A stretch of DNA of 64,000 bases, from contig NZ_CP132291.1 of NCBI RefSeq assembly GCF_044359855.1, positions 1,860,001 through 1,924,000 on the forward strand. Reading direction: 5' to 3'. This DNA is from Rummeliibacillus pycnus_A. Its GTDB lineage: Bacteria > Bacillota > Bacilli > Bacillales_A > Planococcaceae. This document shows positions 51,523 to 59,876 of the stretch, in pieces. The position numbers and the translations under genes are program-made. The notes beneath the pieces were generated by a model. That model saw only the letters and a list, made by a program, of their open reading frames with translations. It ran no database searches and had not been told where the DNA came from. Within the stretch, counting starts at the first letter, position 1. Each line of letters opens with the position of its first letter.

Positions 51523-52893
51523 TTGGAACAAAGGAAGTCTTTGGACATAGCCATACGATTGACAGCATTTGCTGTCTTGATCGCATGTTCAGCAGTTTTC
51601 GTAGCAACAGAGTTTGCTATCGTAAAGGTTAGAACAACTCGAATTGATCAGCTTATCGCTGAAGGTAACAAAAAAGCTTTAAAAGCAAAAAAGGTAGTCA
51701 CAAATTTAGATGAATATTTATCTGCCTGCCAACTAGGGATTACCATTACATCTTTAGGTTTAGGTTGGTTAGGGGAAGGCACAGTTGCAATACTACTAGA
51801 ACCATTATTTGACCTACTAAACTTAAATGACAGTATTACTACAATCCTATCATTTATCCTATCATTCTCTATTGTGACATTTGTACACGTAGTTATGGGT
51901 GAGTTAGCACCAAAAACATTAGCGATTCAAAAGGCAGAAAGTGTAGCACTTAATATATCTGGCTTTTTAATCATATTCCATAATGTAATGTACTTATTCA
52001 TCAAAATCTTAAACTCATCAGCCAATGGCTTAGCTGCCTTATTTGGCTTAAAAGGAATGAAAGATTCTGAAGTCGCAATGAGTGAAGAAGAATTACGACT
52101 CATCTTATCTGATAGTTTAAAAGGCGGCGAGATTAATCAGTCTGAATATAAATATGTTAATAGCATTTTTGAATTCGACGATCGTATTGCCAAAGAAATC
52201 ATGGTACCTCGTACTGAAATCATTGGTATTGAAAAAGAATTAACATTAAAAGAAGTATTTGAAGTAATGGGTGTAGAACAATATACTCGTTACCCAATTA
52301 TTGATGGCGATAAAGACCATATTATTGGACTGGTCAATATGAAGAATCTTCTAACTGCTTATATTAAAGATCCAGAAAACGGTTCAAAACCGGTTACTGA
52401 ATATATGCAACCTATTATTCGTGTATTTGAAACAATGCCAATAAGTGATTTACTTCTAAAAATACAACGTGAACGTATCCATATGGCAATTTTAATGGAT
52501 GAATACGGTGGTACTTCTGGTCTTGTTACGATTGAAGATATTATCGAGGAAATTGTCGGTGATATCCGAGATGAATTCGACCAAGATGAAATCCCTGAAA
52601 TTCGTAAAATTAAAGAAGACCACTTTATTTTAGATGCCAAAATGTTAATCGAAAATGTTAATGACTTCTTAGGTATTAATATCGAAGAAGATGACATCGA
52701 TACAATTGGTGGCTGGTTCATGACAAAAGATTTCGATGCTGTAAAAGGCGAAAAAATCACTGACCAAGGTTATGAATTCATCATCAAAGAATTAGATGGT
52801 CACCATATTCTTTATCTAGAAGTCATTAAGCTTCCAGGGGAATCAGAAGAAAACGTTCAAGATAACGCCCCTACCGATTCAACTGAATTTTAA
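51523..52893 (+). CDS. CNNM/CorC-type divalent cation (Mg2+) transporter, hemolysin family
   Basis: About 450 residues: a CNNM membrane domain (residues 8-190, 'CSAVFVATEFAIVKVRTTRID'), two CBS domains (about 205-330, 'MVPRTEIIGIE'), and a C-terminal transporter-associated FAD-binding-like domain (345-435). B. subtilis YhdP/MpfA of this type exports Mg2+. The start is unclear. A very strong AGGAGGTG at 51488-51495 points to TTG 51500, but that frame stops after 16 codons. In the gene's own frame the options are TTG 51523 and TTG 51541 (LDIAIRL), neither well served by a ribosome binding site. A one-base deletion near the C5 run at 51506-51511 is possible. Confidence 0.85.
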   Translation: MEQRKSLDIAIRLTAFAVLIACSAVFVATEFAIVKVRTTRIDQLIAEGNKKALKAKKVVTNLDEYLSACQLGITITSLGLGWLGEGTVAILLEPLFDLLNLNDSITTILSFILSFSIVTFVHVVMGELAPKTLAIQKAESVALNISGFLIIFHNVMYLFIKILNSSANGLAALFGLKGMKDSEVAMSEEELRLILSDSLKGGEINQSEYKYVNSIFEFDDRIAKEIMVPRTEIIGIEKELTLKEVFEVMGVEQYTRYPIIDGDKDHIIGLVNMKNLLTAYIKDPENGSKPVTEYMQPIIRVFETMPISDLLLKIQRERIHMAILMDEYGGTSGLVTIEDIIEEIVGDIRDEFDQDEIPEIRKIKEDHFILDAKMLIENVNDFLGINIEEDDIDTIGGWFMTKDFDAVKGEKITDQGYEFIIKELDGHHILYLEVIKLPGESEENVQDNAPTDSTEF

Positions 52894-52916
52894 ATATCAC
52901 CTTAACTAAACAACGA

Positions 52917-52951
52917 ACGACGCACACTTAAAATAAAGTGTGCGTCGTTTT
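52917..52951 (+). terminator. Terminator of the CorC-type gene
   Basis: A perfect 13-bp stem (52917-52929 with 52936-52948), a six-base loop and TTTTC. Confidence 0.85.
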
Positions 52952-52985
52952 CGCTTGTCTGAAACTTTTGCAAGGGGGAAACATT

Positions 52986-53882
52986 GTGGACTTATATAAA
53001 AATTTAAGACAAGGGGAAAAAGGTGCCTGGCTCAGTATTTTCACCTATCTTATTCTCAGTTCTGTCAAATTAGCCATTGGTTTTATCGGACATTCTACTG
53101 CTCTGAAAGCAGATGGATTAAATAATACAACAGATATTATCGCATCTGTAGCTGTTCTAATCGGATTAAGAATTTCTCAAAAGCCACCAGATAAAGACCA
53201 TCACTACGGTCATTTACGTGCTGAAACGATATCTTCACTTATTGCTTCCTTTATCATGGCTGTTGTAGGTTTTCAAGTACTCTTTAATGCTGGAAAAAGC
53301 TTTATCGATCACAACCACCCAGCTCCTTCATTATTGACAGCGTTTGTTGCACTGGGTAGTGGCGTTGTGATGTATTTGGTGTACCTTTTCAATATTAGAT
53401 TAGCAAACCGTATTGAAAGTTCTGCAGTAAAGGCAACGGCTTATGATAATCGTTCAGATGCTTGGGTAAGTTTTGGTACTTCAATTGGTATTTTCGGTGC
53501 CATTTTTGGTTTTCCTATTATCGATTCCATTACTGCTTTTGCTGTAGGATGTCTAATCATAAAAACAGCTTATGATATTTTCTTTGATGCTGTACATACG
53601 TTAACAGATGGGTTTGATGAAGAAGAGTTGGAGACCCTTTCTGTGCTGGTTAAAAACGTAGACGGTGTCATTCAGTTAGTTGATTTTAAAGGACGGAATC
53701 ACGGTAATTTGATTTTCGCTGATCTAACTGTCACAGTAGATCCAGCACTTAATGTATGGCAAAGTCATCATATTACTGAAGAAATCGAAAAAACAATTCG
53801 TCGTGCCAAACCTTTTGCTGTTGTACTTGTCCATATTGAACCAGAAGGTTTAACACGCGAACATGAGCACAATCTTTTTTAG
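52986..53882 (+). CDS. Cation diffusion facilitator (CDF) family transporter
   Basis: A 298-residue CDF protein with six membrane helices and a C-terminal cytosolic metal-binding domain. Helix 2 carries ALKADGLNNTTD and helix 5 carries YDNRSDAW, the Asp/His metal-binding pairs, and a DHHYGHLRAE loop lies between. It exchanges protons for a divalent cation such as Mn2+, Zn2+ or Fe2+; the helix motifs (Asp-x3-Asp style in both) lean towards Mn2+, as in the MneS/MneP group. GTG 52986 follows AAGGGGGAAAC; upstream in-frame codons lie inside a terminator. Confidence 0.88.
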   Translation: MDLYKNLRQGEKGAWLSIFTYLILSSVKLAIGFIGHSTALKADGLNNTTDIIASVAVLIGLRISQKPPDKDHHYGHLRAETISSLIASFIMAVVGFQVLFNAGKSFIDHNHPAPSLLTAFVALGSGVVMYLVYLFNIRLANRIESSAVKATAYDNRSDAWVSFGTSIGIFGAIFGFPIIDSITAFAVGCLIIKTAYDIFFDAVHTLTDGFDEEELETLSVLVKNVDGVIQLVDFKGRNHGNLIFADLTVTVDPALNVWQSHHITEEIEKTIRRAKPFAVVLVHIEPEGLTREHEHNLF

Positions 53883-53920
53883 TATCAATTAATAATACAA
53901 TAAAATTATTTAGGTGAAAT

Positions 53921-53957
53921 AAAAGTCGATTTCTTGATTATCAGGAAATCGACTTTT
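53921..53957. terminator. Bidirectional terminator between CDF and DUF2332 genes
   Basis: A perfect 13-bp stem (53921-53933 with 53945-53957) with A4 and T4 ends, serving both convergent genes. Confidence 0.85.
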
Positions 53958-53987
53958 CATTTATTTTTATCGCTCTTTTATTATATT

Positions 53988-55004
53988 TTATACCCATGTA
54001 AACCATCTTGCATGCCCATCTGTTTTCCCCAGTATACGTTCTGAATGGATTTTATTAGCTACGATGTAATCTTGATGAAGATTAGTATCGTACATGTTGT
54101 TGTAGCAATGATATAGAGGACGTTTTGTACTAATCCCCTTCAGTTTTTCAATAAGTTCAATTTTAGCTGCTGGTGGAATTTGATTGGCAACATGAGTATG
54201 GAATATCACAATTAGTTGATTTTGTGGAATTTGTTCACAAATTGCTTGAATTTGTTCCACAGCATCACCTCGAATAAAATGGATATCTAAATTTTTTATT
54301 ATTGTAGCAGCCTTATTAAATAAGCTTCTTCTTTCATGTTGTTCTGGCCAAATAAGTGCTTGTAGCCATTTCAAATCATTGGTATTTTTCAAATCAATAG
54401 GATTTAAATCCATGCCAATACGTGTTTGAACTACAGGATTTCTCGTAATAAAAGCTGGTAACTCTTCACCTCGATTTTGAGAGTTGATGGTTAACAAGCT
54501 TTGTTGATTACCAGCTTGTATTTCATTGTTATAAAGATAGTGATATTGCTCCACACCTAACTGTAAGCCTGCACTTGTACCAATTTCTATAAGCGCTAAA
54601 GGCATTTGATGTTTTTCATAAATGTCTGCAAACATTGGGTATAAATAAGCACAACGTCTTACTTCATTTGTTTGCACAAGTTTTGTTCGAAATAACTGTT
54701 TAAGCTCCTCCTGATTGGCTAGAACAAAATTTTTAAAGTAAGGAAAGACTCCATTTATTGAAAATGAGTTTTCTGTAAAGGAAGCATAGAAATTTTTTAA
54801 ATAGTCTTGTGAATCTATTAATAAATATTGAGTTGCTGCAAAAAATAGATTTGGTACTGGCTGTCCTTCAGGAATAAAGCTAGCTAGCTGAATTAGATCA
54901 ACATCCTCTGCAATTTGATAAGAAAGTGATTCATATAATTCACTTGAGTTTTCACATTCATTTTTTGCGAAACGACGGAAAGTTTCACTTAGATTTGGAA
55001 CCAT
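53988..55004 (-). CDS. DUF2332 family protein
   Basis: A 338-residue soluble protein. Family marks are 'PNLFFAATQYLLI' near residue 62, 'LIEIGTSAGL' near 150 (a glycine-rich loop like that of SAM-dependent methyltransferases), and 'LIVIFHTHVANQIPPA' near 270. The function is unknown; a methyltransferase-like fold is suggested by the loop only. ATG 55004 follows AAGGGTG by six bases and is preferred to an upstream ATG. Confidence 0.8.
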   Translation of the reverse strand: MVPNLSETFRRFAKNECENSSELYESLSYQIAEDVDLIQLASFIPEGQPVPNLFFAATQYLLIDSQDYLKNFYASFTENSFSINGVFPYFKNFVLANQEELKQLFRTKLVQTNEVRRCAYLYPMFADIYEKHQMPLALIEIGTSAGLQLGVEQYHYLYNNEIQAGNQQSLLTINSQNRGEELPAFITRNPVVQTRIGMDLNPIDLKNTNDLKWLQALIWPEQHERRSLFNKAATIIKNLDIHFIRGDAVEQIQAICEQIPQNQLIVIFHTHVANQIPPAAKIELIEKLKGISTKRPLYHCYNNMYDTNLHQDYIVANKIHSERILGKTDGHARWFTWV

Positions 55005-55179
55005 ACATTTCACCCTTCCATTATTTATCAGATGCACATCTTATATAACACTATAAAATTATTGTATAATTTAGTAAATTAAATAAATTTAAATAGTTTA
55101 ATTAAGATTTTTAATCAAGTAGGTCAAAAGATGAGTTATTATTTACATTGTTGTTTCGGAAAAATTAGATTTAAAACCA

Positions 55180-55208
55180 TTGACAATTATGTTAAGTGCT
55201 GGTATTAT
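55180..55208 (+). promoter_or_regulatory. Promoter of the leader-RsgA-paralogue unit
   Basis: TTGACA (55180-55185), 17 bp, TATTAT (55203-55208), an almost ideal sigma-A promoter, directed at the leader ORF. Confidence 0.82.
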
Positions 55209-55245
55209 GTTATCAACTTATTGAAAAAGAAAGAGGTGAGGTATT

Positions 55246-55320
55246 ATGACAATTTTATCAAGCATTGAAATTATGCAAATTGGTTTGTTACAGTACGCTC
55301 ACTTTTCGTATACTATCTAA
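55246..55320 (+). CDS. Leader peptide upstream of the RsgA paralogue
   Basis: A 24-codon ORF (MTILSSIEIMQIGLLQYAHF then SYTI) with a strong AAAGAGGTGAGG six bases before the ATG. It begins about 30 bases from the predicted transcript start and ends 25 bases before an intrinsic terminator that precedes the GTPase gene. Its 3' part (55288-55302, TTACAGTACGCTCAC) can pair with 55339-55356, which includes the terminator's 5' arm. I know of no named family for it. Confidence 0.7.
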   Translation: MTILSSIEIMQIGLLQYAHFSYTI

Positions 55321-55345
55321 GTATGCTTTCTTTTATTGTGCGTAT

Positions 55346-55383
55346 AACCTGTAGCTGCCAATTTGCAGTTACAGGTTTTTTTA
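55346..55383 (+). terminator. Attenuator terminator before the RsgA paralogue
   Basis: A 13-bp stem (55346-55358 with 55365-55377, one G-U pair), a six-base loop and T7. It lies between the leader ORF and the gene with no promoter after it, so expression needs antitermination. Confidence 0.85.
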
Positions 55384-55427
55384 TTTAAAAGCGGAACACC
55401 CGCATACACACAATAGGAGGAAGAAAA

Positions 55428-56507
55428 ATGAATTTAACAAATTTCGGTTGGAATAATAATTGGCAAGACCAATATGATATGTATCAAATAGCAAGTCCAA
55501 ATAAAAATGTAACGATTGGTCGAGTTTTATTAGAACATAAACATTCTTATCGGGTAATAACTGAATTTGGGGAATGGCTTGCTACGCCATCAGGTCATTT
55601 CCAATATAATGCTCAAATGCGTCGTGACTTTCCTGCAGTAGGTGATTGGGTCGTTTTAGAACAGCTACCAGGAGAAGAAAAAGGTATTATCCATTCAATC
55701 CTTCCGCGCACTTCGCTGTTCTCACGTAAAGTAGCTGGATTTACAGTTGAAGAACAGATCATTGCAGTTAATGTTGATCATGTTTTTTTAACTATGAGCT
55801 TGAACAAGGATTTTAACTTACGACGATTAGAAAGGTATTTAATCGCCGCATACGACTCAGGTGCAAACCCCATCATTGTCTTAACAAAGAAGGATTTATG
55901 TGATGATGTATCAAGTTATTTAAGTCAAGTTGAAACGATTTGCTTTGGCGTTCCTGTTTATACTGTTAGTAGCTTTACAGGTGAGGGAATTGACGAATTA
56001 CATCAATTGCTAGCAGATGGCAAAACAGCTGCTCTACTAGGTTCTTCAGGGGTTGGCAAATCTTCATTGACCAATGCACTTTGTGGGCAGGATGTGATGG
56101 CTGTCCAAATTATTCGGGAGGATGATGACAAAGGGCGCCACACGACTACACATCGTGAACTCTTCCAATTACCTCATGGGGGTTTACTCATAGATACACC
56201 CGGAATGCGGGAATTCCAATTATGGAATAATACAGATAGCCTCGACAGTAGCTTTAGCGATATCGAATCACTCGCAACACAATGTCGCTTTCGAGATTGT
56301 GAACATAAAAAAGAGCCTGGATGTGCTGTACTTGCAGCTATTGAAAAAGGGACACTCGAGCAAGAAAGATACGACAACTATTTTAAGTTAAAACGTGAAC
56401 TCGCTTATATCGAAAGAAAAACAAATGCGCAGGCTCAAGCAGCTGAGAGAAATAAATGGAAGCAAGTTACGAAGCAAACCAGAAATAAGAGTGGCAAAAA
56501 AAGATAG
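55428..56507 (+). CDS. RsgA-like circularly permuted ribosome GTPase (paralogue)
   Basis: A 359-residue protein of the RsgA/YloQ family. An N-terminal OB-fold (residues about 30-95) precedes the permuted GTPase with G4 LTKKDL near 148, G1 GSSGVGKSSLTN near 202, and G3 DTPGMRE near 247. A zinc-binding Cys/His cluster (CRFRDCEHKKEPGC, near 285) and a basic tail (KQTRNKSGKKR) follow. RsgA checks maturation of the 30S subunit. This gene lies outside the usual cell-division/kinase context of rsgA and is longer at both ends, so it is probably a second copy. AGGAGG precedes the ATG. It sits behind a leader peptide and attenuator. Confidence 0.88.
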   Translation: MNLTNFGWNNNWQDQYDMYQIASPNKNVTIGRVLLEHKHSYRVITEFGEWLATPSGHFQYNAQMRRDFPAVGDWVVLEQLPGEEKGIIHSILPRTSLFSRKVAGFTVEEQIIAVNVDHVFLTMSLNKDFNLRRLERYLIAAYDSGANPIIVLTKKDLCDDVSSYLSQVETICFGVPVYTVSSFTGEGIDELHQLLADGKTAALLGSSGVGKSSLTNALCGQDVMAVQIIREDDDKGRHTTTHRELFQLPHGGLLIDTPGMREFQLWNNTDSLDSSFSDIESLATQCRFRDCEHKKEPGCAVLAAIEKGTLEQERYDNYFKLKRELAYIERKTNAQAQAAERNKWKQVTKQTRNKSGKKR

Positions 56508-56636
56508 TGTAAACAATGCTTTTTATCCTTTTTCTACATTCTAAAGAGTATTGTATGTTTCAATTAATTTTACGAGTAAAATTAGATATTTTTGCACGTC
56601 ACTTGCTCTCACTTGCAACCTAATTGACACCTCTAA

Positions 56637-56669
56637 AAAAGGCAACCCGTATTATACGAGTTGCCTTTT
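56637..56669. terminator. Bidirectional terminator after the RsgA paralogue
   Basis: AAAAGGCAAC and GTTGCCTTTT (56637-56646 with 56660-56669) extended by CGTAT/ATACG give a long stem; A4 and T4 tails let it serve both strands. Confidence 0.85.
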
Positions 56670-56671
56670 AC

Positions 56672-57319
56672 TTATATTTCACTTGTCTCAGTCAATCCGT
56701 GCTTTACAGCATATAACGCTGCTTGCGTACGATCTTGTACTTCAAGTTTTGCAAAGATATTCGAGATATGCGTCTTCACTGTTTTTTCCGTCACAAATAG
56801 TGATGATGCAATTTCTTTATTGCTCTTCCCCTTCGTTAACTCTGCTAATACATCTTGCTCTCTAGGAGTAAGTGGATGTTTAACATGTGGAAGTTCTTCC
56901 ATCATTTCGCGATTACGAATAAGCTGAGTTGTTGCTTGAGGATGAATAATATTTTCCCCTGCTATGATACGACGAATAGCTAAAACAAGTTCATCTGGCT
57001 CGATATCTTTTAATTGATATCCTGCTGCTCCTGCTTCAATCGCTGGTACAACATGATCTCTGTCAGAGAAGCTTGTCAGCATCAATATTTGTATCTCAGG
57101 AAATTTAGCCTTAATTCGTTTTGTTGCTTGAATACCATCCATTTCTGGCATTACTAAATCCATTAACACGATGTCAGGATGTAATTCAGTTGTTAGCTCA
57201 ACAGCTTCCTTGCCATTACTTGCTTCCCCAATTACCTCAATATCCTTCTGAGTTTTAAGGAAAAATAGCAATCCTCTTCTAACAACATGATGATCATCCG
57301 CTATTAATACTTTAATCAT
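56672..57319 (-). CDS. NarL/LuxR-family response regulator
   Basis: A 215-residue regulator. The receiver domain has Asp-Asp near residue 8, phospho-acceptor Asp in IVLMDLVMP near 54, Thr/Ser in MLTSFSD and Lys in QLKDIEP. The C-terminal LuxR helix-turn-helix is 'LTPREQDVLAELTKGKSNKEIASSLFVTEKTVKTHISNIFAKL' in layout, residues 150-195. It is the partner of the sensor kinase 14 bp upstream. Targets are unknown; the closest described layout is AirR/YhcR of S. aureus or LiaR-type regulators. Confidence 0.9.
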   Translation of the reverse strand: MIKVLIADDHHVVRRGLLFFLKTQKDIEVIGEASNGKEAVELTTELHPDIVLMDLVMPEMDGIQATKRIKAKFPEIQILMLTSFSDRDHVVPAIEAGAAGYQLKDIEPDELVLAIRRIIAGENIIHPQATTQLIRNREMMEELPHVKHPLTPREQDVLAELTKGKSNKEIASSLFVTEKTVKTHISNIFAKLEVQDRTQAALYAVKHGLTETSEI

Positions 57320-57333
57320 TCACATATTCCCCT

Positions 57334-58500
57334 TTAATAAGGTAGGCGGATTAAGATTTCCGTACCCTTTCCTAAATTACTCACCCAATCAACTGTTCCC
57401 CCCAAAGCGTTTGTACGATCACGCATACTTTGCAAACCAATTGATGGTAACTTTACTAGAGAGTCAACTTGGAATCCTCTACCTTCATCTTTTATAACAA
57501 GTAATACATCTGTTTGTGTAATTGTGATAAAAATTTCTGCTTCTTTTACACCTGCATGTTTTCTTACATTATTGAGTGCTTCCTGTGTTAGTCGGAAAAG
57601 CGTTTCTTCAATACGCGAAGGCAATTGTAGTACACCGGAAACTTTTACTTTTAGTTGCAACCCCAACATTTCTGCATATCCTTTTATCGCTTCCATCAAA
57701 CCACTTTCAAGTCCTTTTGGACGAAGCTGCCAGATTAGTGCCCGCATTTCGGTTAATGCTTCCTGTGTTAGATTTTGAATTTCTTTAAACGTTTCTTTAA
57801 TGTCAGGTTGCTCTGACATTTCAATTCCAGCTCTAGATGTTAAAGTAACAGAGAATAATAACTGATTAACTGAATCATGTAAATCTCTTGCAAGCCGATT
57901 TCGTTCTTGAACAAGTGCCATTTCCTGCGCCTGTTTTGTTAACAGAATTCGTTTAATCGCTGAACCCATTTGGAAAGCAACCGATTCGAGTAAAGCAAGC
58001 TCATCATCTGAAAAACGTACAGTATTGGGGGAGGCAACATTGAGCAAACCAAAACGCTCTTGTCCAGATTGTAGAGGTACAGTTGCATGATGCGTAATCC
58101 CTGCACAATCTCCAATACAAGTTGTAGTTGCATTTTCAATCCGTTGGCATTCGATTATGTTAGATGCCTTTAATAATTCCTGATTACGATATTTGGATAT
58201 GCACCAACAACCACCTTTGCTCAAAAACTGGCAATTATTCTGTTCTAACGCACGTGGTAAATTTTCATGTGCAATCATTTCATGTCGCCCTCTACCATTC
58301 ACAAAAAAAATCCAGCCAGTTTCAAAATTGGTACCTTCCAAAAACTTGCGTAGTGCTCCTAGCAGCATAGGTTGCATTTCAGTTTCTTCATTTAATAATT
58401 CTGCAATTTCTTTTAATAAACTAATATTTGAGTGATCTGTAGGTTGCATCAAAAAGCCTCCATTCTCGGATGCCATTCTTTCTATTGTTCCTTCTATCAT
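57334..58500 (-). CDS. GAF-domain sensor histidine kinase with cysteine cluster
   Basis: A 388-residue soluble kinase without membrane helices. A GAF domain (residues about 20-180) holds six cysteines in CQFLSKGGCWC, EC and CIGDC groups (residues about 90, 98, 100, 118, 128, 132). The HisKA_3 box is LARDLHDSVNQ near 212 and the ATP domain has NNVRKHA and DEGRGF. The cysteine pattern resembles the Fe-S-containing GAF sensor AirS/YhcS, so oxygen or redox sensing is a fair guess. ATG 58500 follows GGAGGG by seven bases; an upstream in-frame start would add six residues. Confidence 0.86.
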   Translation of the reverse strand: MIEGTIERMASENGGFLMQPTDHSNISLLKEIAELLNEETEMQPMLLGALRKFLEGTNFETGWIFFVNGRGRHEMIAHENLPRALEQNNCQFLSKGGCWCISKYRNQELLKASNIIECQRIENATTTCIGDCAGITHHATVPLQSGQERFGLLNVASPNTVRFSDDELALLESVAFQMGSAIKRILLTKQAQEMALVQERNRLARDLHDSVNQLLFSVTLTSRAGIEMSEQPDIKETFKEIQNLTQEALTEMRALIWQLRPKGLESGLMEAIKGYAEMLGLQLKVKVSGVLQLPSRIEETLFRLTQEALNNVRKHAGVKEAEIFITITQTDVLLVIKDEGRGFQVDSLVKLPSIGLQSMRDRTNALGGTVDWVSNLGKGTEILIRLPY

Positions 58501-58688
58501 ACCACTGCCCTCCATCACTTCCCATAATTTACATCTCAGTAATTTGACCGAGAAGGAATTATACTTTTGCTTTGAAATAAGCTATGATAGAATGGGAATA
58601 AAATCCACTTTCGAGTATAAATAATTTACAACGATTTGTATTACATCTATAATCGGAAAAGAAATATACTAATACTAGGAGATTTCAT

Positions 58689-59114
58689 ATGTCAAAAAAA
58701 CTGGAGAATAGCCTTCTATTTATGTGGGTTGTATCACTAATCGCTATGATGGGTTCTCTATTTTTCTCTGAAGTTCAGCATTTTGAACCGTGTAAGTTAT
58801 GTTGGTTCCAACGCATCTTAATGTATCCACTTGTCATCATTTTAGCAGTCGCATATGTTCAAAAGAATGCCCGTATTGCAGTAACAAGCGCCATATTCTC
58901 TTGTCTAGGTGTATGCATAGCATTGTATCATTATGGCATTCAAAAAATACCAGCTTTACAAGAGTCGGCTATTTCATGTGGACGAGTACCTTGTACATCT
59001 GATTATATTAACTGGTTTGGTTTTATAACAATCCCATTCCTCTCACTCGTGGCATTTATTTTAATAGCAGGTACAAGCTTTTACATGTTAAAAGCACTCA
59101 AGGAGGAAAAATAA
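58689..59114 (+). CDS. bdbC: Disulfide bond oxidoreductase BdbC-like (DsbB family)
   Basis: A 141-residue membrane protein with four helices, a CKLC redox motif near residue 37 after the first helix, and a second cysteine pair SCGRVPC near residue 97. This is the DsbB/BdbC layout: it re-oxidises a partner thiol oxidase using quinone. The following gene starts one base after its stop, so the pair is an operon. Confidence 0.9.
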   Translation: MSKKLENSLLFMWVVSLIAMMGSLFFSEVQHFEPCKLCWFQRILMYPLVIILAVAYVQKNARIAVTSAIFSCLGVCIALYHYGIQKIPALQESAISCGRVPCTSDYINWFGFITIPFLSLVAFILIAGTSFYMLKALKEEK

Positions 59115-59633
59115 TTGGCAAATTCAAATAAATCCACTGCACAAAAAAAGGATAATAAGCTTACAATATTATTAATCATTGGGTTTATTATTATTGCAGC
59201 TTTTGGAGTCCTATACTTTATAACCAAGTCTAATGAAGACAAGCTAGCAAACAATCCTTATGGTAAAACAGATTTAAACCCAGCAACAATTGATATCTTA
59301 AAGGATAAAAACTATCAAAATATAATTTTACCTGATGAATTAGAAAAGAAAATCGCAAGCGGGAAAGAAACAATGGTTTACTTCTTTAAATCCGATTGTA
59401 TACACTGTCATAAAATCACACCAATCTTAATGCCTCTTGCAAAAGATATGGGTGTACATATTGATCAGTTTAACCTTCTTGAATTTGAACAAGGATGGGA
59501 TCAATATAGTATCGAAGGTACACCAACACTGGTTTACTACAAAGACGGAAAAGAACAGTTACGTGTAGTTGGTGAGCAGACCGAAGATACATTTAAAAAG
59601 TTCTTTGAGGCAACCATTCTGAAGGGTAAATAA
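59115..59633 (+). CDS. Membrane-anchored thioredoxin-like protein (BdbA/BdbD-like partner)
   Basis: A 172-residue protein with one N-terminal membrane anchor (residues 15-36) and an extracellular thioredoxin fold. The active site is FKSDCIHCHK (CIHC) near residue 94, and the cis-proline loop is GTPTLVYY near 137. It is the likely exchange partner of the BdbC-like protein for making or breaking disulfides in secreted proteins. It starts with TTG, preceded by AGGAGG eight bases upstream. Confidence 0.85.
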   Translation: MANSNKSTAQKKDNKLTILLIIGFIIIAAFGVLYFITKSNEDKLANNPYGKTDLNPATIDILKDKNYQNIILPDELEKKIASGKETMVYFFKSDCIHCHKITPILMPLAKDMGVHIDQFNLLEFEQGWDQYSIEGTPTLVYYKDGKEQLRVVGEQTEDTFKKFFEATILKGK

Positions 59634-59663
59634 ATTTAGTCTTAAATGTCTCATATTTATAAT

Positions 59664-59700
59664 AAGTACATTGCTTTTTAATGGGCAATGTACTTTTTTA
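59664..59700 (+). terminator. Terminator of the bdb-like operon
   Basis: A perfect 11-bp stem (59664-59674 with 59685-59695), ten-base loop and TTTTTTATT. Confidence 0.85.
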
Positions 59701-59795
59701 TTACAATAATTTTCTCAAGTTCATATTTCTAGCATCTCATTGAATTGGTATACCCCAACAGATAGTATAGAACCAAACTAACTAGATATAACGAG

Positions 59796-59843
59796 CAAAA
59801 AGAGGCTACCTTAAAAGTGTAGACAATCACTTTTAAGATAGCC
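59796..59843 (-). terminator. Terminator of the DUF2252 gene
   Basis: A 16-bp stem with one mismatch (59804-59819 with 59828-59843) and, on the minus strand, TCTTTTTGC. Confidence 0.8.
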
Positions 59844-59876
59844 CTTAGATTTTATTAAGGCGAAGGCAATAGCTTT

